From Larkinella terrae (GTDB lineage: Bacteria > Bacteroidota > Bacteroidia > Cytophagales > Spirosomataceae): DNA of 64,000 nucleotides. The stretch lies in contig NZ_WJXZ01000006.1 of assembly GCF_009668025.1 (NCBI RefSeq), positions 459,347 to 523,346 of the forward strand, in the 5' to 3' direction. The position numbers were made by a program, and so were the translations under genes. Positions 26,890 to 35,183 of the stretch are shown here, one piece after another (the stretch's first letter is position 1; the number at the start of each line of letters is the position of its first letter). Below the pieces are notes generated by a model, which saw only the letters and a program-made list of their open reading frames with translations, ran no database searches and was not told the DNA's origin.

Positions 26890-27225
26890 ATGCAAAATGC
26901 AAACGAACTACAGTCCCCGCTGCGGCCATCATCGCTGACTCGCCGGGCCATAATCGGTGCCGGAATTGGCTTGTTATTAATCGGAATTTTTCTGCTGGGC
27001 GTTAAAAATCCGAATCCCAACTGGCCGAAACTCTGGATGCTTCGGCCGTTGGTTATTGTGCCACTGGCCGGCGCAACCGGGGGCGCGGTTTATTACTTCC
27101 TGGATTATCTGCGTTATCAGAACGGCTGGAATGCGAACCTGGTCAAAACCGCCAGCCTGCTAATTTTCCTTATTGGGCTTTGGATGGGCATTGTGCTGGG
27201 ATTGGACGGCACCTTGTGGAATTGA
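26890..27225 (+). CDS. Small integral membrane protein
   Basis: About 111 residues from the ATG at 26890, chosen because a promoter lies between it and the earlier in-frame codon. There are three hydrophobic spans: AIIGAGIGLLLIGIFLLGV, LVIVPLAGATGGAVYYFL and LLIFLIGLWMGIVLGL. The N-terminal ~20 residues are polar and Arg-rich, probably cytoplasmic. I cannot name a family with certainty; similar small proteins are common in Bacteroidota. A perfect hairpin follows the stop. Confidence 0.75.
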   Translation: MQNANELQSPLRPSSLTRRAIIGAGIGLLLIGIFLLGVKNPNPNWPKLWMLRPLVIVPLAGATGGAVYYFLDYLRYQNGWNANLVKTASLLIFLIGLWMGIVLGLDGTLWN

Positions 27226-27233
27226 GCGGAATA

Positions 27234-27266
27234 AACCCGATCAGGTCTCGAAGACCTGATCGGGTT
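27234..27266. repeat. Perfect 15-bp hairpin, AGACCTGA family
   Basis: AACCCGATCAGGTCT (27234-27248) and AGACCTGATCGGGTT (27252-27266) are perfect complements with a CGA loop. It lies 9 bp after a stop codon but lacks a T-run. Its core GACCTGA-GGTT recurs at 27649-27695. Confidence 0.85.
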
Positions 27267-27346
27267 AAGCCATGCAGATGACAAAACATGGCTGAGAAAA
27301 ATGTTCTTGGCTATATCACACCATTTTCATTTAGCCGATATCCTTC

Positions 27347-27637
27347 ATGGATCGATCTTTCCAACATCTCCTTGGAATCCTGATCATTTTGGTGATTCCA
27401 GTCCTGCTGGCCATATTTGACTTTATGGACATCCAGTTGCCCGGTGGGATTGTCAGATTTACTCTTCAACTTGTCGGAATTTTACTTTCCGGACCACTGC
27501 TGTTGTTATACAGCTTGTTGGTACATGAGTTTACGACGGTAAAAAACAGGAAAAGCCTCTCCGGAATTGCTTTTCTGATCGGTTTTTCCTGGCTGGGGTA
27601 TCTGTTTTACCACCATATGACCACGCCGGTCGATTAA
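27347..27637 (+). CDS. Small membrane protein of unknown function
   Basis: A 96-residue protein with three predicted spans: LGILIILVIPVLLAIFDFM, LQLVGILLSGPLLLLYSLL and SGIAFLIGFSWLGYLFYH. No family is recognised. It begins about 120 bp after the preceding small membrane protein and lies between two palindromes of the AGACCTGA type. The ATG at 27347 is the first good start. Confidence 0.65.
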   Translation: MDRSFQHLLGILIILVIPVLLAIFDFMDIQLPGGIVRFTLQLVGILLSGPLLLLYSLLVHEFTTVKNRKSLSGIAFLIGFSWLGYLFYHHMTTPVD

Positions 27638-27648
27638 CATCAACTATC

Positions 27649-27695
27649 AAACCTGTCAGGCCTGGGCGACCCCATCGCAAAGACCTGACAGGTTT
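27649..27695. repeat. Perfect 12-bp hairpin, AGACCTGA family
   Basis: AAACCTGTCAGG (27649-27660) pairs with CCTGACAGGTTT (27684-27695). It lies 12 bp after a stop codon and the right arm is preceded by AGA, giving the same AGACCTGA-GGTT wording as 27234-27266. It may act as a transcript-end structure. Confidence 0.8.
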
Positions 27696-27897
27696 ATTAA
27701 ATCAGGCCATTCCGCTGCGTTTTCGGGTTGAGTTTTCTCAACAATAATCTGGTAAGAAAGACGATTGCAATCGACAACCGGCTCGCAACGCATACGGGTT
27801 GATCTGCGGGAAATGAAGGAAATTGTGCCTTTCTTTGTCCCTTATCAAACCGAGTAAATCGTCCTTTTAAAATGGCTTTTAAGTGAAAAAATAGTTT

Positions 27898-28287
27898 ATG
27901 GCAAACGAACACACCACAACCCTAACTCCCTTTCTGACCGTGAGCGATGCAAAAAAGGCGGTCGATTTTTATGTATCGGCCTTTGGTGCAACGGAAATGA
28001 CGCGGTTTGATTTGCCCCAGGATAAAATCTCCTCCAAAATCAGTATCGACGGGGCCTTATTTTATGTCGCGGATGAAGAACCGGAATTTGGAAATGTAAG
28101 CCCGGCGGCATCGACTGCGACCGCCATCCGGATCATTCTCGAAACAGAAAAGGCGGACGATTTATTTGCAAAGGCCATCGCATGGGGAGCCACCGAGATT
28201 TGCCCCATGACGACGGAAGACGACTGGCGAATTGGGAAATTGAAGGACCCGTTTGGTCATGTTTGGGAACTAGGATACACGGTGTAA
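27898..28287 (+). CDS. VOC family (PhnB/glyoxalase-like) protein
   Basis: A 129-residue protein with the two beta-alpha-beta-beta-beta modules of the vicinal-oxygen-chelate fold: TPFLTVSDAKKAVDFYVSAF near 10-29, FDLPQDKISSKISIDGALFY near 38-57, and a C-terminal LKDPFGHVWELGYTV typical of PhnB-like members. The specific reaction is unknown; members include glyoxalases, dioxygenases and antibiotic-binding proteins. It is followed immediately by the GH43-like gene. Confidence 0.9.
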   Translation: MANEHTTTLTPFLTVSDAKKAVDFYVSAFGATEMTRFDLPQDKISSKISIDGALFYVADEEPEFGNVSPAASTATAIRIILETEKADDLFAKAIAWGATEICPMTTEDDWRIGKLKDPFGHVWELGYTV

Positions 28288-28292
28288 AATCG

Positions 28293-29375
28293 ATGAAATC
28301 AACACTAATTTTTGCACTGGCGATCTCGCTGCTGGGAGCGGTGCCACAACTTCAGAAAGAATCGGCGTTCGTCGTTTCGGGCGCAGAAAAACCGCTCGGG
28401 ATTGAAAAGGATAAAAAGGTCTGGATGCTGACGTACTTCCGGCAACGGTATCCGACCCGGATTGAGATCGATGCGCAGGGAAAAACCGTGGAGGTTCCGC
28501 TGGAAAACCCCATGCTGATCAATAAGTTACACATTGCCTTGTCCACCGATGGTCGGCACTGGACGCCGTTGAACGACAACAACCCGGTCTGGGAGCACCA
28601 CATGCGTGATCCGTACGTTCGTCGGGGGCCGGACGGTCTTTGGCGAATTCTGTCAACCGGCGGAGGTGGCCGGAGCGATCGGGAAAAGGTGGGCCCGAGT
28701 TGTCTTTACGTCACCTCGAAAGACCTGATCCATTGGCAGGAGGAAGGGCAACTGGCTTTGATGAAAGACGTTCGGGACGAGTCGGGTGCGCTATCGCGAA
28801 ATATCTGGGCGCCCGAATGGTTTTACGATGCCAAAACCGGTGACTATGTTTTGTTCTGGTCGTCGTCCTTCAAAGACGCGGGCTGGAAAGAGAGCCGACT
28901 TTGGTACAGCCGAACGCGCGACTGGAAGACGTTTACCCCGGCGAAAGTCCTGTTTAATCCGCCCTATTCGGTGATCGACGGCACCCTGCTGGAGCATAGC
29001 GGCACGTATTATCTCTTTCACAAGGAAGAAGAATTTGGGGTGAAAACCGGCGAACGGCGCGCCATCCGCGTGGCTACCTCCAAGAATCTGGAAGGGCCTT
29101 ACACGGTTGTTGAGGGCGATAGGAACCAGGGACAACTCGTTCCGGTCATCACCGAAGGCCCCACTGTCATGGAAGATCCCCGTCAATCCGGCTGGTTGTT
29201 GCTCTACGATTATTGCATGACGAACCGGTTTGGGGTTTCGTCCTCGCCTGATTTGATTCACTGGAAAGTCGAAGAGGACGTCAGTTTTCCGTCGGAAGCC
29301 CGGCACGGTTGCGTGTCGCTGCTAACGGCGGCCGAAGCAAAAACGTTGCAGGATACGTATCCGAGCAAAAAATAA
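28293..29375 (+). CDS. Secreted GH43-like five-bladed beta-propeller hydrolase
   Basis: About 360 residues from the ATG at 28293, which opens a signal peptide (KSTLIFALAISLLGAVPQLQ). Propeller landmarks of GH43/related families are visible: HHMRDPYVRRGPDGLWRI near 95 with the catalytic-base Asp, RNIWAPEWFYD near 170, YSVIDGTLLEHSGTYYLF near 230 with the central Asp, and ITEGPTVMED near 290 with the acid Glu. This set supports a retained glycosidase active site. Arabinofuranosidase or xylosidase activity is typical, but specificity is not determined. An upstream frame extension overlaps the VOC gene and lacks a signal peptide, so it is rejected. Confidence 0.83.
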   Translation: MKSTLIFALAISLLGAVPQLQKESAFVVSGAEKPLGIEKDKKVWMLTYFRQRYPTRIEIDAQGKTVEVPLENPMLINKLHIALSTDGRHWTPLNDNNPVWEHHMRDPYVRRGPDGLWRILSTGGGGRSDREKVGPSCLYVTSKDLIHWQEEGQLALMKDVRDESGALSRNIWAPEWFYDAKTGDYVLFWSSSFKDAGWKESRLWYSRTRDWKTFTPAKVLFNPPYSVIDGTLLEHSGTYYLFHKEEEFGVKTGERRAIRVATSKNLEGPYTVVEGDRNQGQLVPVITEGPTVMEDPRQSGWLLLYDYCMTNRFGVSSSPDLIHWKVEEDVSFPSEARHGCVSLLTAAEAKTLQDTYPSKK

Positions 29376-29381
29376 AGGTTA

Positions 29382-29541
29382 TTTCGCGGAGTTAAGAGAC
29401 GGTCTAAAATTTATAATTTTCCTGCCCCCAACCCCCTAAAGGGGGCTTTAATCGGCATTTCAAAGCCCCCTTTAGGGGGTTGGGGGCAGACCGATGAAAG
29501 GGAAAATCTGAATTTTAGTCAGTCTCTTAACTCAACGAAAC
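29382..29541. repeat. Nested 160-bp palindrome with perfect 28-bp core arms
   Basis: The core arms at 29422-29449 and 29462-29489 are perfect 28-bp complements (CTGCCCCCAACCCCC at the outer end), separated by 12 bp. Outside them GAGTTAAGAGAC (29389-29400) pairs perfectly with GTCTCTTAACTC (29522-29533), and TTTCG with CGAAA. The outer wording belongs to the GAGTTAAG family and the core to the CCCCCAACC family. It lies between the GH43-like and DinB genes. Confidence 0.9.
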
Positions 29542-29582
29542 AACTTAAATTTCCAAAAATTAAATTGTAGACAACGCGCATC

Positions 29583-30152
29583 ATGAACGACTATTTATCC
29601 AGTGCCATCAAGCAATTTGAGTACTATAAAACGCTTGGCGAAAAGACGTTCGACCAACTTTCCGACGAGCAATTGTTCTGGCAATTCAACCCGGAAAGCA
29701 ACAGCGTGGCGACGATCGTCAAACACCTTTGGGGCAATATGCTGTCCCGCTGGACCGACTTTCTGACGTCCGACGGCGAGAAAGAATGGCGGCAGCGGGA
29801 TGCTGAATTTGACAACGACCTCAAAAACCGGGCGGACGTTTTAGCCAAATGGAACGAAGGCTGGCAATGCCTGTTCAGCGCCCTGAACTCGCTCACCGAA
29901 GCGGATCTGGCAAAGGAAATCTACATCCGGAACATGGGACATACGGTTTTGGAAGCCATCAACCGGCAGCTGGCGCACTATCCCTACCACATCGGACAAA
30001 TCGTTTACATCGGCAAAATGGCCTGTGACGCCCGCTGGAAGTCCCTATCGATTCCAAAGGGCAATTCGAGCGCCTACAATGCTGATAAGTTTTCGCAGCC
30101 AAAACGGAAGGAGCACTTTGCAGATGAGTTTATAAAGAAGGCAAAAGATTGA
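29583..30152 (+). CDS. DinB/DUF1572 family protein
   Basis: A 189-residue four-helix-bundle protein. Metal-ligand histidine positions typical of DinB/DUF1572 are seen: IVKHLWGNMLSRWTDF near 41-56 and LAHYPYHIGQIVYIGKM near 130-146. Members are probable metal-dependent thiol transferases or stress proteins of unclear biochemical role. It has no signal peptide. It is flanked on both sides by palindromic repeats. Confidence 0.88.
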   Translation: MNDYLSSAIKQFEYYKTLGEKTFDQLSDEQLFWQFNPESNSVATIVKHLWGNMLSRWTDFLTSDGEKEWRQRDAEFDNDLKNRADVLAKWNEGWQCLFSALNSLTEADLAKEIYIRNMGHTVLEAINRQLAHYPYHIGQIVYIGKMACDARWKSLSIPKGNSSAYNADKFSQPKRKEHFADEFIKKAKD

Positions 30153-30163
30153 AAAAAGAGTTA

Positions 30164-30253
30164 TTTCGCAGAGTTAAGCAGAGTTTAAAAGAGTCTAGCG
30201 GAGAAAACAAAAACTCTGCTTAACTCCTTTTTCCTCCGCTAAACTCTGCGAAA
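30164..30253. repeat. Double inverted repeat, GCAGAGTTAAGCAGAG family
   Basis: TTTCGCAGAGTT (30164-30175) pairs with AACTCTGCGAAA (30242-30253), and TTAAGCAGAGTTT (30174-30186) pairs with AAACTCTGCTTAA (30211-30223). The two hairpins share or alternate arms. It fills the gap between the DinB and DUF4180 genes. Related elements lie at 6654, 29382 and 37191. Confidence 0.88.
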
Positions 30254-30270
30254 CAAAAACCGGGTAAACA

Positions 30271-30630
30271 ATGGAAATTGAAGAACACGAAGTGAAGGGC
30301 CACAAAATTGCGGAGGTGGTTTCCGATCAGGTTGTGGTGGCCAAGGTGGAAGATGGTCTGGATTTACTCGGAAATTTATATTACCAGGGCTTCGATATGA
30401 TTTTGATTCATGAAAAAAACATCACCCCGGCATTTTTCGATTTGAAAACCGGCATTGCGGGCGAGATTCTGCAAAAGTTTTCCAATTACCGGGTTCGGCT
30501 GGCCATCATCGGCAATTTTGAACCCTATCAAAGCAAAAGCATTCGGGATTTCATGTTCGAAAGCAATCAGGGTGGCCACATCAGTTTTGTTTCGTCGAAA
30601 GCCGAAGCGCTGGACAAATTGTCCCGCTAG
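30271..30630 (+). CDS. DUF4180 domain protein
   Basis: A 119-residue single-domain protein. It matches DUF4180 through AEVVSDQVVVAKVEDGLDLL near 14-33, ILIHEKNITPAFFDLKTGIA near 49-68 and LAIIGNFEPYQSKSIRDF near 87-104. The function is unknown; the fold is related to STAS-like small alpha/beta domains. It is cytoplasmic, with no recognisable partner nearby. Confidence 0.85.
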   Translation: MEIEEHEVKGHKIAEVVSDQVVVAKVEDGLDLLGNLYYQGFDMILIHEKNITPAFFDLKTGIAGEILQKFSNYRVRLAIIGNFEPYQSKSIRDFMFESNQGGHISFVSSKAEALDKLSR

Positions 30631-30709
30631 GTTGATTTTCGGGCCGATAGTTTCCATGATCTTCCTGCTGCACGACTAACGAGTGCGACCAACTGACAAA
30701 CGTTCAGCC

Positions 30710-31420
30710 ATGAACAACTACCTCGGCGGTTTTTTCCTGATCAAGCTAAAACCATTCGATTGGTCCCCCATTCCCCTGGTGTATACCGGCAGCACCTGCA
30801 TCAACGACAGTATGTTAGCTACCTGGTCGTATCGCTGGGTGAACGAACGGGTGGAGGAGACCAGGGCGGCCGAAGAATTATTGGGCTTGAATCCCGCCAA
30901 GGTGACCGCCATCCGGCACTGGACCGATCAAAAATTAACCGAGGGAAAGGTAGGCTACCACCAGGTCTTTCTGGATCTGAAAACCGCTCAGGAATACAGG
31001 CAGCGGTTTTTTGCCCATCTCGATGCAGTTAAACTGCTGGCGATTTATTTCGACGAACCGGCGGCCGATGCGATCATTGAGGAGTTGAGGCCGAAAAGGG
31101 CCAATATGGGCGAATGTGGTCTGTATCAGATGCTTTCCCGAAAAGTGCCGGAAGCAGAAGACAATGATGAGACGACCATTGGTTACGATCTGGTCGGAAT
31201 CGAACAGGGAGGAAGTTTTCATTCGTTTCACTGCCACGGCATTGGCCCGGAGCTGGTCCGGAAATTCGGGCTGACCTTGAATGAGTTTGGCTTATTTGAC
31301 TACTGCGACGATTGGAAACCGGTATTGGATGCGTTTCAAAACGGCGAAATCGGGGCCGAACCCGTACCCTGGTTTGTCGCGAAAGTGAAACAGATTTCCG
31401 TTGAAAAAAAGGCAGGATGA
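30710..31420 (+). CDS. Protein of unknown function
   Basis: About 236 residues from the ATG at 30710 (MNNYLGGFFLIKLKPFDWS), preferred to an in-frame codon nine residues upstream. I do not recognise the family. It is cytoplasmic, acidic and rich in aromatic residues. The middle part has EELRPKRANMGECGLYQMLS, and the C-terminal half has GSFHSFHCHGIGPELVRKFG, a Cys/His-rich stretch. There is no signal peptide or membrane span. Its last codons overlap a hairpin that ends the convergent SDR transcript. Confidence 0.7.
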   Translation: MNNYLGGFFLIKLKPFDWSPIPLVYTGSTCINDSMLATWSYRWVNERVEETRAAEELLGLNPAKVTAIRHWTDQKLTEGKVGYHQVFLDLKTAQEYRQRFFAHLDAVKLLAIYFDEPAADAIIEELRPKRANMGECGLYQMLSRKVPEAEDNDETTIGYDLVGIEQGGSFHSFHCHGIGPELVRKFGLTLNEFGLFDYCDDWKPVLDAFQNGEIGAEPVPWFVAKVKQISVEKKAG

Positions 31421-31438
31421 CGCTTCGTCATCCTGCCT
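31404..31438 (-). terminator. Intrinsic terminator of the SDR gene, overlapping the convergent CDS end
   Basis: AGGCAGGATGACG (31410-31422) and CGTCATCCTGCCT (31426-31438) form a perfect 13-bp stem with a 3-nt loop. On the minus strand it is followed by seven T (the A-run at 31404-31410). It lies just after the SDR stop at 31445 and contains the TGA of the plus-strand gene at 31418-31420. Confidence 0.9.
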
Positions 31439-31444
31439 GAATGC

Positions 31445-32209
31445 TTACAAATTCATGCCGCCCGACACCTCCATTCGCTGACCGTTGATCCAGCGGGCGT
31501 CTTCCGTACACAAAAAGGCCACTACTCCGCCGATATCGTCGGGTAATCCGGCGCGGCCCAAAGCCGTTACACCGGCCACGAACGCATTGACCTGTGCATT
31601 GTCGCGCACCGAACCTCCGCTGAAATCGGTTTCAATGGCCCCGGGAGCCACGGTATTCACCGCAATGCCGCGCGCGCCGAGTTCTTTGGCCAGATAGCGG
31701 GTCAGGGTTTCAATAGCGCCTTTCATGGACGCGTAGGCCGAGGTGCCCGGAATCGTGAAGCGTGCCAAACCGGTCGAAATATTGATGATCCGCCCGCCGT
31801 CGTTGAGCCACGGCAATGATTTTTGGGTGAGGAAAAAGACACCTTTAAAATGGATGTTCATCAGTTGGTCGAACTCGTCTTCGCTCGTTTCGGCAAAGGG
31901 TTTGTGAAGGCCAATTCCGGCGTTATTCACCAGAAAATCAAAATGATCCTTGCGAAATGTTTCGTGTAAAACCGCTGTTAGTTCGGTAATAAAACCGCCG
32001 AAACTTTTTACATCGCCGGTATTTAATTGCAGCGCTGCAGCTTTCTGACCGGTTTTTTCAATTTCGGCTACGACTGCCAGAGCGTCTTCTTTTTGGCTGT
32101 TATACGTCAGAATAACATCGATTCCTTTTTCGGCCAGACGCAGGGCCATGTTTTTTCCGAGTCCGCGACTGCCGCCCGTCACCAGGGCAATTTTACTTGA
32201 AGATTCCAT
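31445..32209 (-). CDS. Short-chain dehydrogenase/reductase (SDR)
   Basis: About 254 residues from the ATG at 32209 (MESSSKIALVTGGSRGLGKN); the longer frame is not needed because a promoter lies between. Classical SDR: TGGSRGLG cofactor motif near 11-18, NNAGIG near 94, catalytic Ser in INISTGLARF, Tyr and Lys in SAYASMKGAIE, and closing RWINGQRMEVSGGMNL. NADP preference is suggested by the SR in the glycine motif. It lies downstream of an AraC gene on the same strand, with direct repeats and a TACCTTTG box in the gap, so AraC control is likely. The substrate is unknown. Confidence 0.93.
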   Translation of the reverse strand: MESSSKIALVTGGSRGLGKNMALRLAEKGIDVILTYNSQKEDALAVVAEIEKTGQKAAALQLNTGDVKSFGGFITELTAVLHETFRKDHFDFLVNNAGIGLHKPFAETSEDEFDQLMNIHFKGVFFLTQKSLPWLNDGGRIINISTGLARFTIPGTSAYASMKGAIETLTRYLAKELGARGIAVNTVAPGAIETDFSGGSVRDNAQVNAFVAGVTALGRAGLPDDIGGVVAFLCTEDARWINGQRMEVSGGMNL

Positions 32210-32236
32210 CGTTGTTGGTTGTTTAATTCGATGGAA

Positions 32237-32300
32237 CAAAGGTAAAGGACCGAACTCGTGTCCGGTTTGCAAACATCAATCCATTGTTTGCAAAAATCAA
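32237..32300 (-). promoter_or_regulatory. SDR promoter with AraC-type direct repeats
   Basis: On the minus strand TACCTTTG (32237-32244) is an exact TAnnTTTG -7 box 27 bp before the SDR ATG. Upstream of it are two direct repeats, GTTTGCAAACATCAA (32265-32279) and GTTTGCAAAAATCAA (32286-32300), exactly 21 bp apart. No TTG sits at the normal -33 spacing. A third similar word, GATTTGCAAAATTCAAAT, lies at 33231-33248 just before the AraC gene start. Confidence 0.65.
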
Positions 32301-32309
32301 ATTAGTAGC

Positions 32310-33221
32310 TTAAGCCCGAAAACTGATCGGCGCAAACGAAGTCTGTTTTTTGAAGAAATTGGAAAAATGGGCGACCTGCTCAAAACCGAGACAATAAGCA
32401 ATTTCGGAAATGTTCCAGTCGGTTTGTTTCAACAGAATTTTGGCTTCCTGAATGATCCGGCTGCTGATGATATCCGTCGTGGTTTTGCCCGTATTTTCCT
32501 TTAGCACTTTGTTGAGGTGGTTGACGTGAACGGATAGCCGATCGGCATAATCTTTAGCCGTCCGGAGATTCAATTTCTGATTCGGCGATTCGATCGGGAA
32601 CTGGCGTTCCAGCAATTCCACAAACAGGGATGAAACCCGGGCCGAAGCCGTATGCGTTGGATATAGAGACGTTGCGGGCTGCAATTTCTGCCCGTAGTGA
32701 ATCAGTTCGAGCACGTAATTCCGCAGCAGATCATACTTGAAAGCGTAATCGGACGACAGCTCTTTATACATTTTCCGGAAGATAAAGTCGATATCTTCGG
32801 CGGCTTCGTCGGTCAGCTGAAAAATGGGAAAACCGCCCGGTTGAAAGATCGGCAGGTCATCCAGTACAACCCCGCTTTTCGACTGGACCAGAAATTCGTC
32901 GGTGAAAATGCAGAAGTAACCCGACTGATTATCATCCTGGGGTAGCCAGTGGTAGGGAATTTTGGGCGTGGCAAACAGCAGCGCGTTTTTCTCAATATCG
33001 ACCACCTTATCGGCGTATTCGGCCTTGTTGCGACCACCAATCAGGCTGATTTTGTAGTAGGCCCGCCGGTTGTACGGCATTTCAGTGGCCGGTTTTTTCC
33101 GGTATTTCGCCACTACATCGGAGGTCTTAAAAACGTTAAAATGACCGATTTCCCGGCTGATGCCCTGCGGAAAAAGTGCCGAAGTTTCGGCGTAAAATTT
33201 TTCCAGCGTAGTGATTTCCAT
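32310..33221 (-). CDS. AraC family transcriptional regulator
   Basis: About 303 residues from the ATG at 33221 (MEITTLEKFYAETSALFPQG); the frame can be extended only through a TTG. The N-terminal cupin-like sensor is followed by a C-terminal double HTH (KDYADRLSVHVNHLNKVLKE, then WNISEIAYCLGFEQVAHFSN, ending TSFAPISFRA). It lies upstream of, and co-directional with, the SDR gene. Two 21-bp-spaced direct repeats precede the SDR promoter and a third similar word precedes this gene, which suggests activation of the SDR and autoregulation. Confidence 0.9.
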   Translation of the reverse strand: MEITTLEKFYAETSALFPQGISREIGHFNVFKTSDVVAKYRKKPATEMPYNRRAYYKISLIGGRNKAEYADKVVDIEKNALLFATPKIPYHWLPQDDNQSGYFCIFTDEFLVQSKSGVVLDDLPIFQPGGFPIFQLTDEAAEDIDFIFRKMYKELSSDYAFKYDLLRNYVLELIHYGQKLQPATSLYPTHTASARVSSLFVELLERQFPIESPNQKLNLRTAKDYADRLSVHVNHLNKVLKENTGKTTTDIISSRIIQEAKILLKQTDWNISEIAYCLGFEQVAHFSNFFKKQTSFAPISFRA

Positions 33222-33367
33222 TTCCGGTTTGATTTGCAAAATTCAAATGTACGCAATTTAAATTGAAACCGGTTTATGCTTGGCGACGGTTGACCGAAAG
33301 GCGGTTTTTATTTATAAAAAGCCTTACCTGATGCTCACTTCTGCTGTACTATTCGATTAGAAAGGCG

Positions 33368-33375
33368 TAGTTTTG
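33368..33375 (+). promoter_or_regulatory. Candidate -7 promoter element for serine hydrolase
   Basis: TAGTTTTG matches TAnnTTTG, 56 bp upstream of the ATG at 33431. A start at 33380 would be only a few bases from it, which supports the downstream ATG. No clear -33 TTG is present. Confidence 0.4.
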
Positions 33376-33430
33376 GCAATTGCTTGCGTTGACTTCCTTC
33401 CTCTTTTTCGACAAAAACCAGAACCATCTC

Positions 33431-35161
33431 ATGAACACTCGTTTTACCCACCGAGTCCTTGCCTTCTGCGTCGCCGTGCTGCTGTCGCCCTACGCGTTTG
33501 GACAAAGCAAGGCCGACAAAATTGATGCGCTAATGCGCCAGTATTTCGAAAACCGGCAATTCAACGGAACGGTTCTGGTGGCTGAGAACGGGAAAGTGAT
33601 TTTCAAAAAAGGCTACGGACTGGCGAATATGGAATGGAATATCGCCAATGCGCCCGATACGAAATTCCGGCTGGGGTCGATTACGAAGCAGTTTACGGCC
33701 TTCCTGATCATGCAGCTGGTGGATCAGGGCAAGCTGAAGGTCAACGAGAAAGTGACGACTTATTTGCCCGATTACCCCAAAGCAACCGGCGACAAAATCA
33801 CCATTCACCACCTGTTAACTCATACTTCCGGTATCCCGAACTATACGAATTTTCCTAAATTCATGGAACAGGAAAGCCGAAATCCGTATGTTCCCGCCGA
33901 ATTTGTCAAAAAGTTTGCAGATTATTCCCTCGAATTTGAACCCGGTTCCCGGTTTTCGTACAGCAACTCGGGCTACTTTTTGCTCGGTGTGATTATTGAA
34001 AAAATAACCGGAAAATCGTACGCGACGGTTTTGAAGGAAGCCATTCTGACTCCGGCCCAACTCAAAGACACCGGTTATGACATGCCTGGCCCGATCATTC
34101 CGAAGCGGGCTGCAGGCTACGAGCGAAACGGGGGCGGTTTTGTCAACGCGCCTTATCTGGACATGACGATTCCGTACGCGGCCGGTTCGCTGTATTCAAC
34201 AGTGGAGGATTTATACCGCTGGGATCAGGTTTTGTATTCGGATAAGCTGTTGTCGGCGGCTTCAAAAACCGCCCTGTTTACGCCGTTTCGGGATCATTAT
34301 GCGTATGGCTGGGGCGTTGGCAACGCTAAAATTGGCCAGCGGAAAGACAGCGTGCTGATCATCTCACACGGGGGCGGCATCAACGGATTCAATACCCAGT
34401 TCACCCGGCTTCCCAAAGACAAACATACGGTCATTTTGCTAAACAATACCGGCGGAACGACGCTGGGAGCCATGCAGAATAACATTCTGAAAATTCTGTA
34501 CGATCAACCGTATGAGAATCCCAGGAAACCGATTGCAGCCGCGCTCCGGCAAACGCTGACCAGTTCATCGCTGGAAAAAGCCATCCAGCAGTTTGCGGTT
34601 TTGAAAAACGATAAAGCCTATGAACTGAACGAAGACGAAATGAACTCGCTGGGCTACGAACTGATGCGCGATGGTAAACTGAAAGAAGCCTTGGCGGTTT
34701 TCAATCTGAACGTCGAATCGTATCCGAAATCGTCGAATGTCTACGACAGTCGGGGAGAGGCTTACATGGCGCAGGGGGATAAAGAATCGTCGATCAAAGA
34801 TTATAAACAATCGCTCGAGCTTGACCCCCGAAATATGAATGCCGTGGAGATGCTGAAGAAATTGGGCGAAAACGCGGAAATACCTAAAGATGCGACGGTT
34901 TCGACAGAGGTGCTGGAAAAATACGTTGGAAAATACGAGTTGGCACCATCATTCATCATCGAAATTACGCGTGCGGATTCTCAGCTGTATGGTCAGGCTA
35001 CCGGACAGGGGAAATTTGAGCTATTTCCACAGTCAGAAACTGAATTTTACCTGAAAGTGGTGCCCGCCAAAGTGTCTTTTGTAAAGGACGAAAAAGGTCA
35101 GATATCGCAATTGATTTTGCATCAGAACGGGCGGGATATGCCGGGCAAACGTATTCCTTAA
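33431..35161 (+). CDS. Secreted serine hydrolase (beta-lactamase family) with TPR tail
   Basis: About 576 residues, with a signal peptide (VLAFCVAVLLSPYAFGQ). The beta-lactamase/PBP fold has S83-x-x-K86 in LGSITKQF, the YSN motif in FSYSNSGYF near 188, and HGGGIN near 300 in place of the KTG box. After it come two or three TPR-like helical repeats (~400-490; GDKESSIKDYKQSLELDPRN). A C-terminal beta domain near 505-576 is of the type found after such hydrolases (EKYVGKYELAPSF). It is probably a periplasmic esterase or peptidase; the substrate is unknown. Confidence 0.9.
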   Translation: MNTRFTHRVLAFCVAVLLSPYAFGQSKADKIDALMRQYFENRQFNGTVLVAENGKVIFKKGYGLANMEWNIANAPDTKFRLGSITKQFTAFLIMQLVDQGKLKVNEKVTTYLPDYPKATGDKITIHHLLTHTSGIPNYTNFPKFMEQESRNPYVPAEFVKKFADYSLEFEPGSRFSYSNSGYFLLGVIIEKITGKSYATVLKEAILTPAQLKDTGYDMPGPIIPKRAAGYERNGGGFVNAPYLDMTIPYAAGSLYSTVEDLYRWDQVLYSDKLLSAASKTALFTPFRDHYAYGWGVGNAKIGQRKDSVLIISHGGGINGFNTQFTRLPKDKHTVILLNNTGGTTLGAMQNNILKILYDQPYENPRKPIAAALRQTLTSSSLEKAIQQFAVLKNDKAYELNEDEMNSLGYELMRDGKLKEALAVFNLNVESYPKSSNVYDSRGEAYMAQGDKESSIKDYKQSLELDPRNMNAVEMLKKLGENAEIPKDATVSTEVLEKYVGKYELAPSFIIEITRADSQLYGQATGQGKFELFPQSETEFYLKVVPAKVSFVKDEKGQISQLILHQNGRDMPGKRIP

Positions 35162-35183
35162 TTAAATAGTTTGGGGTTTATAA

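Noticed and set aside
27697..27912. A 71-codon minus-strand ORF before the VOC gene
   Set aside because: It overlaps the start of a firmly identified gene and has no recognisable motif.
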